27,931 nt of DNA from Planctomycetota bacterium (GCA_020638695.1 JACKIB010000031.1:1-27931); one strand, 5' to 3'. Shown: positions 7,789 through 14,988, counted from the stretch's first letter. Numbers and translations: made by a program. Notes: generated from the sequence alone by a model not told the origin.

Positions 7789-8301
7789 ATGCGTATCCCG
7801 AGCCTGTTCGCCTCCCTGACCCTCTTGTCCCTGCTGGCGAGCTGCCAAGCTCCCGGCCGCAACGTGCGGCCATGGATGGACGACCCGCGGCTGCGCGATT
7901 GGCAGCACCTCAACAGCGCCAAGGCGGAGATGGCGCTGCACCGCCAGGACCCGCAGATGCAGGAGTTCAAGGGCTGCGGGACGATGTTCGTCTGGAGCCA
8001 CTCGCTGGAGGGCGGTCCGGGCTGGGAATACCTGCGGATCAGCTACACCTACAAGAACACCAGCGAGCAGAAGCACGACTGGATCCGGGTGTGGTGCGAG
8101 GTGCTCGACCCGGCGGGCCGGATCGTCAACCGCGGCGAGGACCTGCTGATCGAGCCGATGGGCTACGCGCACGCACCCGGCGACGTGTGGTCGGACGTGA
8201 TCAAGGTGCCGACCCGCGGCGCCCACCTGCAGAAGGGTTGGTCGTGGCGTATCGGCTGCCGCCCGGTGCGCATGAAGGTGCTGCCGCCAGTGCGCGACTG
8301 A
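7789..8301 (+). CDS. Putative lipoprotein of unknown function
   Basis: This 170-residue protein has a lipoprotein signal sequence: MRIPSLFASLTLLSLLASC with a lipobox LLAS-Cys19, so it is probably lipidated at Cys19 and anchored in a membrane. The mature part starts with a polar helical stretch (about 30-60) and continues with a compact region rich in Trp, Tyr and beta-type sequence (WEYLRISYTYKNTS, WIRVWCEVLDPAGR, GYAHAPGDVWSDVIKVP). This resembles a small beta-sandwich of the kind seen in periplasmic lipoproteins such as YcfL-like or DUF-type proteins, but I cannot assign a family. The start is supported by GAGG at 7775-7778 and by the signal sequence. It stands alone between two gene-free stretches that share the GATCCTGC octamer; its transcription unit is unclear. 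Confidence 0.8.
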   Translation: MRIPSLFASLTLLSLLASCQAPGRNVRPWMDDPRLRDWQHLNSAKAEMALHRQDPQMQEFKGCGTMFVWSHSLEGGPGWEYLRISYTYKNTSEQKHDWIRVWCEVLDPAGRIVNRGEDLLIEPMGYAHAPGDVWSDVIKVPTRGAHLQKGWSWRIGCRPVRMKVLPPVRD

Positions 8302-8333
8302 AGCGTTCCGGCCGATCGGAAAATCGGCGTCGA

Positions 8334-8379
8334 CTTCTCTCACCTTCCGCTTGACCTCGGGTGGAAGAAATGAGAGAAG
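8334..8379 (+). promoter_or_regulatory. Stem-loop with 9-bp outer and 5-bp inner stem
   Basis: CTTCTCTCA (8334-8342) is the exact reverse complement of TGAGAGAAG (8371-8379). Inside, CTTCC (8344-8348) pairs with GGAAG (8363-8367), and ACC-TCG-GGT can close the tip. It lies 33 nt after the lipoprotein stop and has no T-tract on the plus strand, so it is not a classic terminator. It could be an RNA element, a protein-binding site or the 5' part of the downstream leader. Confidence 0.5.
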
Positions 8380-8462
8380 CGGGCGGACGTGGAGCAGGCT
8401 GGAACCGCCCGCCCTGGGGACCCGGTGTCCCGCCCATCGCCCGCCGATCAGTCCCAAACATT

Positions 8463-8527
8463 GCAGGATCAAGCATTTAGCTCCGCCGATCCTCGATTCG
8501 CCAAGGCGCAATCGAGGTTGATCCTGC
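8463..8527 (+). promoter_or_regulatory. Nested inverted repeat, candidate RNA element
   Basis: The outer arms GCAGGATCAA (8463-8472) and TTGATCCTGC (8518-8527) are perfect 10-bp complements. Inside, CCTCGATT (8491-8498) pairs with AATCGAGG (8510-8517), and CGCC-AA-GGCG (8499-8508) extends the stem with a single bulged C at 8509. The inner and outer 3' arms are directly adjacent, while an 18-nt bulge separates the 5' arms. The total is 22 perfect base pairs. No known riboswitch consensus is recognised. Confidence 0.55.
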
Positions 8528-8594
8528 GGCCTGCAGTGCGGCTCGCCTCGGCGATCCTGCCAGGACCCCACCCGCGACGCCGACCCCGGCACGC

Positions 8595-8634
8595 AGGAAA
8601 CCCCCCACCGTCCGGCTGCCGCCGGAGGGTTCCT
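8595..8634 (+). promoter_or_regulatory. Hairpin covering the glycosidase ribosome-binding site
   Basis: AGGA-a-ACCC (8595-8603) pairs with GGGTTCCT (8627-8634) with one bulged A, and CCGGC (8612-8616) pairs with GCCGG (8621-8625) around a TGCC loop. The Shine-Dalgarno sequence GGAGGG (8624-8629), 10 nt before the ATG at 8640, lies almost wholly in paired positions. Folding would therefore limit translation. No T-tract is present. Confidence 0.45.
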
Positions 8635-8639
8635 CGCCC

Positions 8640-10778
8640 ATGATCCAGACCCAGAAGTTCGCGCTCGGTGGTGGCGGCTACGTGCTGTATGCCCCGGACT
8701 TCCCCAGCTCCCAGACGACTCCGGGGTTCGCCGACGAGGTGCACCTCTACGACATCGCCTTCAAACCGATGTTCTACCTGTCGTTCCTGGACAACGGCGT
8801 GCCGCTGCAGCTGACCTGCACCAAGCTGGAGTTCGGCGACGGCGCGGCGAAGCTCACCTTCACCGACGGCAAGGGCCTGACCGTCACCGAAGAACGGATG
8901 GTGACGACCGACGACCGGTGCGTCAGCGCGCTGAAGATCGAATCGTCCAGCAAGGAGGAGCGCTCGATCTCGGTGGTGCAGTGGACGGTGATCGACGTGC
9001 AGGGCGAGGCGCCGTCGCTCGAGGGCGACAGCTTCCGGGTGCGCCGCAGCCTGAACGGCGCCGACGGCACGTCCACCCCGGTGGAGATCATCTGGAGCAG
9101 CCCGAGTTCGAAGGGCGCCAAGTGTCTGCAAGGCTTCCACGCCGAGGGCGGCAGCGAACTCGGCGACTTCCGCGAGACGCCCTGGTACGACCTCGGCCCG
9201 GAGTTCGTGACGCCGCGCGCCAAGCGGGCGATGCAGAAGCCGAGCCCGATCCTGGCCACCGCGCGTTGCTACCTCGGCCTCTACCGCACCGACACCGTCA
9301 AGTCCGGGAGCAAGGTCGAGCACCGGTTCGAGGCCAACGTGGTGTTCAAGGGCAGCGGGCTGAACTACCGGCCGCGCCGCCCCGACCCCAAGGACGAGAA
9401 CGGCTACCTGGCGCACCTCAGCAAGACGCCGAAGTTCCAGTGCGAGTCGAAGGAGATCGAGCGGGTGGTGCAGCACCGCTTCCAGCTGCTCCATCTGCTG
9501 CGGATCCCCAACGGGGTCGGCAACATGACCTCGCCCGCGGTGTGTGTAGGTGGCGGCCGCTGGCACCAGGTCTCGGCCTACTACGCGCCGGCGCTGGTGC
9601 GCGAAGCTCGTTGGCTCACGGATCCGAGCTACGCGCGCGGCTTGCTGAAGGTGTTCTTCGAGAACGTGCGACAGAGCGGGATGGTGCCCGGTTGGATCGG
9701 GTTGACCAAGCTGACCAACACCGACACCTTCCACGCTGACTGGGGTGGTGCGTTCGAGGCGTTGGACGCGATGCATCCCGACCGCGCGACCAAGCGTGCC
9801 GTGTTGATGGGCATGCAGCGTTACGTGCGCTGGCTGGCCAACAATCGCGATCCGGAGGGCAGCGGCCTGACCGACATCGTCAACCAGTTCGAAGCCAACC
9901 AGCCGTACTCGCGGCGCTTCACTGGCGTGTTCGACAAGGCGGACAAGGCGGAGACGCAGGAAGAGGACTTCCGGCTGAAGGGGGTCGACGCGAGTGTGTT
10001 CCGCTACCGGCTGGTGCGCTTCCTGCACAAGGTCGCCGATGACATGCAGGAGAAGTCGATGGCCAACCGCTTCGCCGCCGAGGCCGACGACATCCAGGCG
10101 ACCATCCAGAAGAAGATGTGGGACGACAAGGCCGGCATCTTCATGGACATCGACCCGAAGACGCGCCGCCGCACCGGGGTGAAGGCGGCGGTGGGTTTCC
10201 TGCCGCTGGCGACCGACCTGGTGAAGCCGCCGATGGTCGAGAAGATGCTGGCGACCCTTTCGGACCGCAAGGAGTTCTGGACCAAGTACCCAGTGCCGAC
10301 CATCAGCCTGTCGGACCCGTCGTTCCACGCCGCGGCGCAGTGGCGCGGCACGCGGATCGGAAGCCCCTCGAACGGCCGCACCTCGGTGCTGCTCAACTGC
10401 CACATCATGGAGGGGCTGACCTACCGGGCGGAGCGCGGCGACAAGCGGGCGCGGCGGCTGCTGACCGACTTGTTCCGGCGCACCATCAACATGCTGTCCG
10501 GCGAGATCGACGCGTCGGAGTCGCCGAGTGCGCACGAGCACTACAACCCGACCACCGGCCGGCCCTCGCACTACCTCGGCACCGACACGCACCTGGGCGC
10601 ATTCGTGCTCGACACGATCTTCCGGCTGGCTGGCGGCTTCGTGGTGCGGTTCGGCGAGATCCAGGTCGACCCGGTGATCGACGACATGCCCGACTTCAAG
10701 CTGGTCGGAATGCCGTTGGCCAACAAGCGGTTCACCGTCGAGCGAAAGGGTAAGCGGGTCAAGATCCAGCCGACCTGA
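8640..10778 (+). CDS. (alpha/alpha)6 glycoside hydrolase, GH63/MGH-like
   Basis: This 712-residue protein has no signal peptide and is probably cytoplasmic. An N-terminal beta-rich region (about 1-250) is followed by an (alpha/alpha)6-barrel domain with motifs typical of GH63, trehalase-like and mannosylglycerate-hydrolase-like enzymes: PGWIGL, DTFHADWGGAF (362-372), DPEGSGLTD (404-412), NGRTSVLLN (578-586), and a late HEHYNPTTG (632-640). By family analogy the Asp in the 404-412 motif and Glu633 are candidates for general acid and base; this is inference. The substrate is unknown; an intracellular alpha-glycoside or glucosylglycerate/mannosylglycerate-type solute is possible. It is the first gene of a compact operon with a serine-racemase-like enzyme (6-nt gap) and a YjbR fusion. 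GGAGGG at 8624-8629 supports the start, and that site is buried in a hairpin, suggesting translational control. Confidence 0.75.
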   Translation: MIQTQKFALGGGGYVLYAPDFPSSQTTPGFADEVHLYDIAFKPMFYLSFLDNGVPLQLTCTKLEFGDGAAKLTFTDGKGLTVTEERMVTTDDRCVSALKIESSSKEERSISVVQWTVIDVQGEAPSLEGDSFRVRRSLNGADGTSTPVEIIWSSPSSKGAKCLQGFHAEGGSELGDFRETPWYDLGPEFVTPRAKRAMQKPSPILATARCYLGLYRTDTVKSGSKVEHRFEANVVFKGSGLNYRPRRPDPKDENGYLAHLSKTPKFQCESKEIERVVQHRFQLLHLLRIPNGVGNMTSPAVCVGGGRWHQVSAYYAPALVREARWLTDPSYARGLLKVFFENVRQSGMVPGWIGLTKLTNTDTFHADWGGAFEALDAMHPDRATKRAVLMGMQRYVRWLANNRDPEGSGLTDIVNQFEANQPYSRRFTGVFDKADKAETQEEDFRLKGVDASVFRYRLVRFLHKVADDMQEKSMANRFAAEADDIQATIQKKMWDDKAGIFMDIDPKTRRRTGVKAAVGFLPLATDLVKPPMVEKMLATLSDRKEFWTKYPVPTISLSDPSFHAAAQWRGTRIGSPSNGRTSVLLNCHIMEGLTYRAERGDKRARRLLTDLFRRTINMLSGEIDASESPSAHEHYNPTTGRPSHYLGTDTHLGAFVLDTIFRLAGGFVVRFGEIQVDPVIDDMPDFKLVGMPLANKRFTVERKGKRVKIQPT

Positions 10779-10784
10779 GCGAGC

Positions 10785-11735
10785 ATGGACGCGGCACCGA
10801 CTTTTCGTGAGGTGCTGGAGGCCGCGGCGCGCATCGCGCCGTACGTGCATCGCACCCCGGTGGTGAGCTCGGCGACGCTCGACCGCGAGCTCGGCGCGTC
10901 GGTGTTCTTCAAGTGCGAGAATCTGCAGAAGGTCGGCGCGTTCAAGGCGCGTGGCGCGACCAACGCGGTGATGGCGCTCGGCGACGAGGCGTGTGCCCGC
11001 GGAGTGATCACGCACTCGTCCGGCAACCACGGTGCGGCGCTGGCGTTCGCCGCGGGGCAGCGGGGGATTCGCTGCACGGTGGTCATGCAGGAGGGCGCGT
11101 CGCCGCTCAAGGCCGCGGCGATCCGCGGCTACGGCGCCGAGATCGTCACTTGCCCGGTCGGTGGCCGTGAGCAGACCACCGAGCGACTGCGCGCCGAGAG
11201 CGGCGCGACTCTGGTCCACCCATTCGAGCACCCGCACGTGATCGCCGGTCAGGGCACCGCGGCGCTGGAGCTGCTCGAAGACGTCCCCGATCTCGACCTG
11301 GTGATCGCGCCGATCGGTGGTGGGGGGATCATGGCCGGCACGTGTTTGTCGGTGGCGGCCCGGCGGCCCGAGGCCACGCTGGTCGGCGTCGAGCCGCTCG
11401 CGGCCGACGACGCGTTCCGCTCGTTGCGCGACGGTATCCGCTATCCCGGGGTGCCTGCGCCGGCGACCCGTGCCGATGGTCTGCTAACCGGGATCGGTGC
11501 CCTGCCGTTCGCCATCCTGCAGCAGCACGGCGTCGAAGTGGTGTGCGTCGGCGAACCGGAGATGCTGGAAGCGTGCCGGTTCCACCTGCTGCGGATGAAG
11601 CTGCTGGTCGAGCCGTCGTCCGGAGTAGTGCTCGCCGCGCTGCGCACGCTGGGTGATCGAATCCGCGGTCGGCGCGTCGGTGCGATCCTCACCGGCGGCA
11701 ATACCGACCTGTCTTGGTGGAGCGCTGCGGGGTAG
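10785..11735 (+). CDS. Serine racemase/dehydratase-like PLP enzyme
   Basis: This 316-residue fold-type II pyridoxal-phosphate enzyme has the length of serine racemases and catabolic threonine/serine dehydratases and lacks the ACT-type regulatory domain of IlvA. The cofactor lysine is Lys54 (GAFKARGA). The THSSGNHG motif is at 76-83; its second Ser (Ser79) matches the opposite-face base of serine racemase (Ser84 in the human enzyme). The phosphate-binding loop is GGGG at 178-181. The following GVEPLAADD resembles the metal-binding segment of serine racemases, and the C-terminal LTGGNTDL matches their SGGNVDL. It may interconvert L/D-serine or deaminate serine, threonine or hydroxyaspartate; sequence alone does not separate these. 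It follows the glycosidase by 6 nt and precedes the YjbR fusion by 7 nt, so all three are probably co-transcribed. Confidence 0.88.
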   Translation: MDAAPTFREVLEAAARIAPYVHRTPVVSSATLDRELGASVFFKCENLQKVGAFKARGATNAVMALGDEACARGVITHSSGNHGAALAFAAGQRGIRCTVVMQEGASPLKAAAIRGYGAEIVTCPVGGREQTTERLRAESGATLVHPFEHPHVIAGQGTAALELLEDVPDLDLVIAPIGGGGIMAGTCLSVAARRPEATLVGVEPLAADDAFRSLRDGIRYPGVPAPATRADGLLTGIGALPFAILQQHGVEVVCVGEPEMLEACRFHLLRMKLLVEPSSGVVLAALRTLGDRIRGRRVGAILTGGNTDLSWWSAAG

Positions 11736-11742
11736 TCCCTCG

Positions 11743-12684
11743 ATGGCCCGAGAGAAGCGCACGGCCGAGAAGGCCCACGGAGGCAAGCCGGCAGCCGGGG
11801 CCGGGAAGCGCGTGGGGAAGAAGTCGGCAGACAAGAAGCCTCCAACCAAGAGGCCTCCAACCAAGAGGCCTCCAACCAAGAAGAACCTAACGGCCCAAGA
11901 GGGCTCTCGAGCTGAGCCGGAAGTCGGCACGCACCGTTCCCGGAAGCGCGCGAGCAAGAACCCGGCAGCCACCCCCGCGGCCGAGAAGAAGAGGGTCACG
12001 GTCGAGAAGCGCGCTCGCGTTGAGCCGGTAGCCAGCGAGCAGAGCTCAGGGAAGCGTGCGGGCCGCAAGCCCGTAGCCAAGGCGCCTGCGGCGAAGCAGA
12101 AGCGTGCGGCGGAGAATGGCGGCCGCGGCAGCTCGGCAGTCGGCACACGAAGCTCCGGGAAGCGCACTGGCGCGAAGCCGGCAACCGACGCGCCGGCGGC
12201 CAAGCAGAAGAGCGCGAAGAAGACGGCGACTGCAAAGACCCCTACACGCCGCCCCGTGCGAACCCCGACCGGGCATTCGACGCCATCGACCCGCCCGCGT
12301 CAGGCAGCCGACGGCACCCCGAGCCAGCTCGCCTTCGCGGCGCTGCGCGGGATCGCGCTCGAGTATCCGGAGGCGTACGAGGAGTTCCCCTGGGGCCATA
12401 CCGCGATCAAGGTCCACAAGAAGATCTTCCTGACGCTGGGCGACAACGGCGCGGACGGACTCAGCATGAGCCTGAAGCTCCCGCAGTCGCGGTACGAAGC
12501 GCTGGCGTTGCCGTTCACCGAGCCGACCCACTACGGCATGGGCAAGCACGGCTGGGTGACCGCGCGGTTCGCCGTCACCGAGCAGCCACCCATCGACCTG
12601 TTGGCGGATTGGATCGACGAGAGCTACCGCGCGGTGGCCCCAACGCGTCTCGTGGCGCGTCTCGACGACGAATCCCCGGAGTGA
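11743..12684 (+). CDS. Lys-rich histone-like tail fused to YjbR/MmcQ domain
   Basis: This 313-residue protein has two parts. Residues 1-193 are a disordered Lys/Ala/Arg/Pro-rich tail resembling eukaryotic H1 or bacterial AlgP/Hc1-type tails. It includes PPTKR repeated three times (33-47) and three 36-residue degenerate units (55-90, 91-126, 127-162) sharing SSGKR-x-G-x-KP...APAAKQK. Residues 195-313 form a YjbR/MmcQ domain: SQLAFAALRGIALEYPEAYE, FPWGHTAIKVHKKIF, LSMSLKLPQ, HYGMGKHGWV and the final DLLADWIDESYRAVAP helix. YjbR domains have a CyaY-like fold and are often called DNA-binding, but their biochemistry is poorly known. The tail should bind DNA or RNA non-specifically, so a nucleoid-associated role is inferred. 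The ATG at 11743, 7 nt after the racemase stop, is preferred; the upstream extension overlaps that gene. Confidence 0.85.
   Translation: MAREKRTAEKAHGGKPAAGAGKRVGKKSADKKPPTKRPPTKRPPTKKNLTAQEGSRAEPEVGTHRSRKRASKNPAATPAAEKKRVTVEKRARVEPVASEQSSGKRAGRKPVAKAPAAKQKRAAENGGRGSSAVGTRSSGKRTGAKPATDAPAAKQKSAKKTATAKTPTRRPVRTPTGHSTPSTRPRQAADGTPSQLAFAALRGIALEYPEAYEEFPWGHTAIKVHKKIFLTLGDNGADGLSMSLKLPQSRYEALALPFTEPTHYGMGKHGWVTARFAVTEQPPIDLLADWIDESYRAVAPTRLVARLDDESPE
11839..11883 (+). repeat. Three tandem 15-bp repeats (cctccaaccaagagg)
   Basis: Copies lie at 11839-11853, 11854-11868 and 11869-11883; the first two are identical and the third differs at one base. They are in frame and encode PPTKR, PPTKR, PPTKK in the basic tail. 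Exact tandem copies imply recent slippage, so copy number may vary among strains. Confidence 0.97.
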
Positions 12685-12715
12685 TCGCTCGCCGCTGACT
12701 TGCCGTCCGGGCGAT
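12684..12715 (+). terminator. Weak stem-loop after the YjbR fusion gene
   Basis: ATCGCTC (12684-12690) pairs with GGGCGAT (12709-12715), with one G-T wobble, around an 18-nt loop. It starts on the last base of the stop codon. There is no T-tract, so it is only a weak candidate terminator for the glycosidase operon. Confidence 0.25.
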
Positions 12716-12821
12716 GCGGTGCCGCGGTCCTGGTCTCGAAACGGATGGGCGTCGATTCCGCCGGCTTCAGGTGCGGTCGAGGTGGTCGCGGCTGCACGGA
12801 CCGATCGCTATTCCCCTTGCC

Positions 12822-12847
12822 GCCGGACCCTGATCCGGGGTTCCGGC
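12822..12847 (-). terminator. Stem-loop after the S9 peptidase gene
   Basis: GCCGGA (12822-12827) pairs with TCCGGC (12842-12847), and an inner CC/GG pairing tightens the loop. It sits 7 nt beyond the peptidase stop in the convergent gap, the expected place for a terminator. No T-tract is visible on the minus strand. Confidence 0.45.
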
Positions 12848-12854
12848 ACCGCTG

Positions 12855-14921
12855 TCATTTGATCTCGAACCAGGGTGCGACGTCGATCTCGTGTGGTGGC
12901 AGCTGCTTGGTGCGGCTGTGGTCGCTGTCGAGGTAGTGGTCGAACCAGCGCAGGGTACGCACCGCGTAGTCGTAGCGGTGTGTGTTGATCCGGTTGCCAT
13001 GTCCCTCGCCGGGGTATTGCACGTAACGCACCGGCGTCGTGGTGGTGAACTTCACCGCCCGATACAGCATGTGCGGCTGGCTCGGGTGGACCCGTGGGTC
13101 GGCGGTGCCCCCGAGTAGCAGCAACGGCGTCTTGCACTGCGCCGCCCAGGTCAGCGGACTGCGGTCCGCCAGGTAGCCCGACTGCAGGTGGAAGTGGCGC
13201 TCCTGGTAGTGGACCAGGAAGAACTCCCAAGGGATGTCGGTGGTCAGCCACTTGGTGCGCACGTCGACGAACGGCACGAAGCTGACCGCCGCGGCGAAGT
13301 GCTCGGTCTCCTTGGTCGCCGCCCACGCAGCGGTGTAGCCGCCGTACGATCCCCCGCCGATGCCGACCCGCTTGGGGTCGATCATCCCGCGGTCGGCGAA
13401 GTAGCGGATCGCGTCCAGGTGGTCGCGGAACTCGCCCCCCATCAGGTCGCCGTGGTCGCTCTTGGCGAACTCGACCCCGTACCCGGTGCTCGAGCGGTAG
13501 TTGGGATACCAGGCGAAGTAGCCACGGGCGCACAGCATCTGACCCCACTGTGCGTAGCTGGTGTTCCAGCCCTCGGTGAAGTGTGACTCGGGTCCGCCGT
13601 GCGCCACGATCACCATCGGGAAGCGCTTGCCTGCGTCGTACTGCACCGGGTGGAGCAGCAGCCCTTCGATCTCCACGCCGTCGCGGGCCCTGAAGCGGAT
13701 GATCTCCTGCTTGCCGAGCTTGACGTCCTTCAGCCAAGGATTCGAGTCGGTGATCCGCGCCGCGGTCCCGCCGCCGATTCCCGTGACCTCGAACAGCTCG
13801 TCAGGGTGGCGCGCGGTCGACGCGATGACGTATCCGCCGCGCTCGTTCTCGCTGTTCGACGTCACGCCCCGGTTGCTCCACGTGCGACCCCAGGTGAACG
13901 CGTCGATGTCCAAGCCGTCGAGGCGCAGCAGGTTGGTGCGGATCCCGGTGAGCGAGTGGATCTGCGTCAGGTACTTGCGCACCCCGATGCTGATCAACGC
14001 CTTGATGCGCAGGCCGCGGTCCCACAGGATTTCGTGCACCATGCCCTGCAGCCGTGGGGTGAGCGCGCGCACCCGTTGCGACGCGACTTCGACCACGTAC
14101 AGCATCCCGGCGTGCGGGTCCCGCCGGTCCTGCGCGCTGAGGTAGGCGACCGCGGTGTTGTCCGGCGACCAGGCGATCGCTCCGAGCTTGCCCGGGTTGT
14201 CGACCAGCTTGGTCACCCGCCCGGTCCGATCGACCACGTGGAGACGCTTGAACATGTAGCTGTCGTCCACCAGGTTGCGCGGTGCGGCGGCGATCGCCAG
14301 CCGCTGGTTGTCGTTGGCCCACACGAAGTCGAACACGGTGGTGTCCCGGGTCAAGCGCGTCACCCTGTCGGTGCCGTGGACCCACAACCACAGGCTGACG
14401 TGACGGAAGTCCTCGTCGTGAATCCGCTGCGTGAACCCGGCGCCGCGCGCCTTCGCCTGTTCCTCGCTGGGTTCGTCGAGTTGGGTGAAGGCGATCGACT
14501 TGAAGTCGGGACTCCAGCGGTAGGACCGCACGCCGTGCGGCGTCACCGTCACTCGAACCGGGTCGCCGCCGGCGAGCGGTTTGGCGAACACTTCGTCGTG
14601 GCCGTTCACGACGCGATCGATGTAGGTCACCTTGTCCCCCCACACCGCGAAATCGCGGCCGTGGTCGAGCAAGAGCTTCGGTGCCCGCAGCATCTCACTG
14701 CGCGCCAAGAAGTACAGGTGCCGCCGCGCCGGGCCCGCACCGTCCTTGGCGAGCCGAGGAACGATGCGGGTGAACAGCACGCCGTGGTTGCCGGCATCGA
14801 TGACATCGGACACGTATTGCAGCTTGGCGACGTGCTCCGGGGTCAGGCCCTGCGCGCGCGGCGCCGGACAGAGGGCGAGTGCCAGCAACGAACTGGCCGT
14901 GGTGCAGCAGGTCCGGATCAT
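12855..14921 (-). CDS. Exported S9-family prolyl oligopeptidase-like peptidase
   Basis: This 688-residue serine peptidase has a signal peptide (MIRTCCTTASSLLALALCPA, cleavage near APRAQG), so it acts outside the cytoplasm. Residues of about 70-430 form the WD/DPP-IV-like beta-propeller, with blade motifs such as SYRWSPDFKSIAFTQ and LGAIAWSPDNTAVAYL. The C-terminal alpha/beta-hydrolase domain carries the catalytic triad: Ser525 in GGGSYGGY, Asp608 in GGTADPRVHPSQ and His641 in GEGHGNR. Family members cleave short peptides after proline or release acylated or dipeptide units from the N-terminus. The ATG at 14921 is chosen because it starts the signal peptide; the open frame extends 42 codons further upstream but without signal-like sequence and into the divergent promoter region. 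The gene is convergent with the glycosidase operon and divergent from the GT-C gene, so it is probably transcribed alone. Confidence 0.93.
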   Translation of the reverse strand: MIRTCCTTASSLLALALCPAPRAQGLTPEHVAKLQYVSDVIDAGNHGVLFTRIVPRLAKDGAGPARRHLYFLARSEMLRAPKLLLDHGRDFAVWGDKVTYIDRVVNGHDEVFAKPLAGGDPVRVTVTPHGVRSYRWSPDFKSIAFTQLDEPSEEQAKARGAGFTQRIHDEDFRHVSLWLWVHGTDRVTRLTRDTTVFDFVWANDNQRLAIAAAPRNLVDDSYMFKRLHVVDRTGRVTKLVDNPGKLGAIAWSPDNTAVAYLSAQDRRDPHAGMLYVVEVASQRVRALTPRLQGMVHEILWDRGLRIKALISIGVRKYLTQIHSLTGIRTNLLRLDGLDIDAFTWGRTWSNRGVTSNSENERGGYVIASTARHPDELFEVTGIGGGTAARITDSNPWLKDVKLGKQEIIRFRARDGVEIEGLLLHPVQYDAGKRFPMVIVAHGGPESHFTEGWNTSYAQWGQMLCARGYFAWYPNYRSSTGYGVEFAKSDHGDLMGGEFRDHLDAIRYFADRGMIDPKRVGIGGGSYGGYTAAWAATKETEHFAAAVSFVPFVDVRTKWLTTDIPWEFFLVHYQERHFHLQSGYLADRSPLTWAAQCKTPLLLLGGTADPRVHPSQPHMLYRAVKFTTTTPVRYVQYPGEGHGNRINTHRYDYAVRTLRWFDHYLDSDHSRTKQLPPHEIDVAPWFEIK

Positions 14922-14968
14922 CGTGGGGAACCTTAGGGCGATGGCCGTGGGCGCACAAACACCGCGAA

Positions 14969-14988
14969 ATCGGCGCGAATCCGCCGAT
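14969..14988. promoter_or_regulatory. Inverted repeat ATCGGCG-N6-CGCCGAT in divergent promoter
   Basis: Perfect 7-bp arms at 14969-14975 and 14982-14988 are separated by CGAATC. The repeat lies in the 173-nt gap between the divergent S9 peptidase and GT-C genes. Its size and symmetry fit a dimeric repressor or activator operator. A second hairpin, GGCGG-TTCG-CCGCC (14995-15008), follows directly. Confidence 0.4.

Larger units (their letters stand above)
8302..8639. other. Structured untranslated leader/intergenic region
   Basis: I find no believable coding frame in these 338 nt between the lipoprotein gene and the glycosidase operon. They contain a small inverted repeat GCCGAT-N6-ATCGGC (8311-8328) just after the lipoprotein stop, then three strong stem-loops (8334-8379, 8463-8527, 8595-8634). 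Three GATCCTGC octamers are also present (8463-8470 reversed, 8520-8527, 8553-8560). Two of the stems carry many A and T bases, unusual for chance pairing in such GC-rich DNA. The region may be a cis-regulatory RNA leader for the operon starting at 8640. Confidence 0.6.

Noticed and set aside
8311..8328. GCCGAT-N6-ATCGGC repeat compared with ATCGGCG-N6-CGCCGAT at 14969
   Set aside because: The half-sites are the same but oriented oppositely and GC-rich six-mers are common here, so I do not claim a shared operator.
8389..8643. Short plus-strand frame (84 codons) in the gene-free leader
   Set aside because: No ribosome-binding site, no signal or domain, and it overlaps strong RNA stems and the next gene start.
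8469..11237. Very long minus-strand open frame (over 900 codons) opposite the glycosidase gene
   Set aside because: It is the antisense shadow of a GC-rich coding strand; its product is Arg/His/Val-rich with no motif, while the plus strand encodes a clear glycosidase and racemase.
11839..11883. Tandem repeats considered as a CRISPR-like or mobile-element signature
   Set aside because: They are 15-bp in-frame units without spacers inside a coding tail; slippage explains them.
13599..14936. Plus-strand open frame of 445 codons opposite the S9 peptidase
   Set aside because: Shadow of the peptidase gene, which has a signal peptide and full catalytic triad; the antisense product has no recognisable domain.
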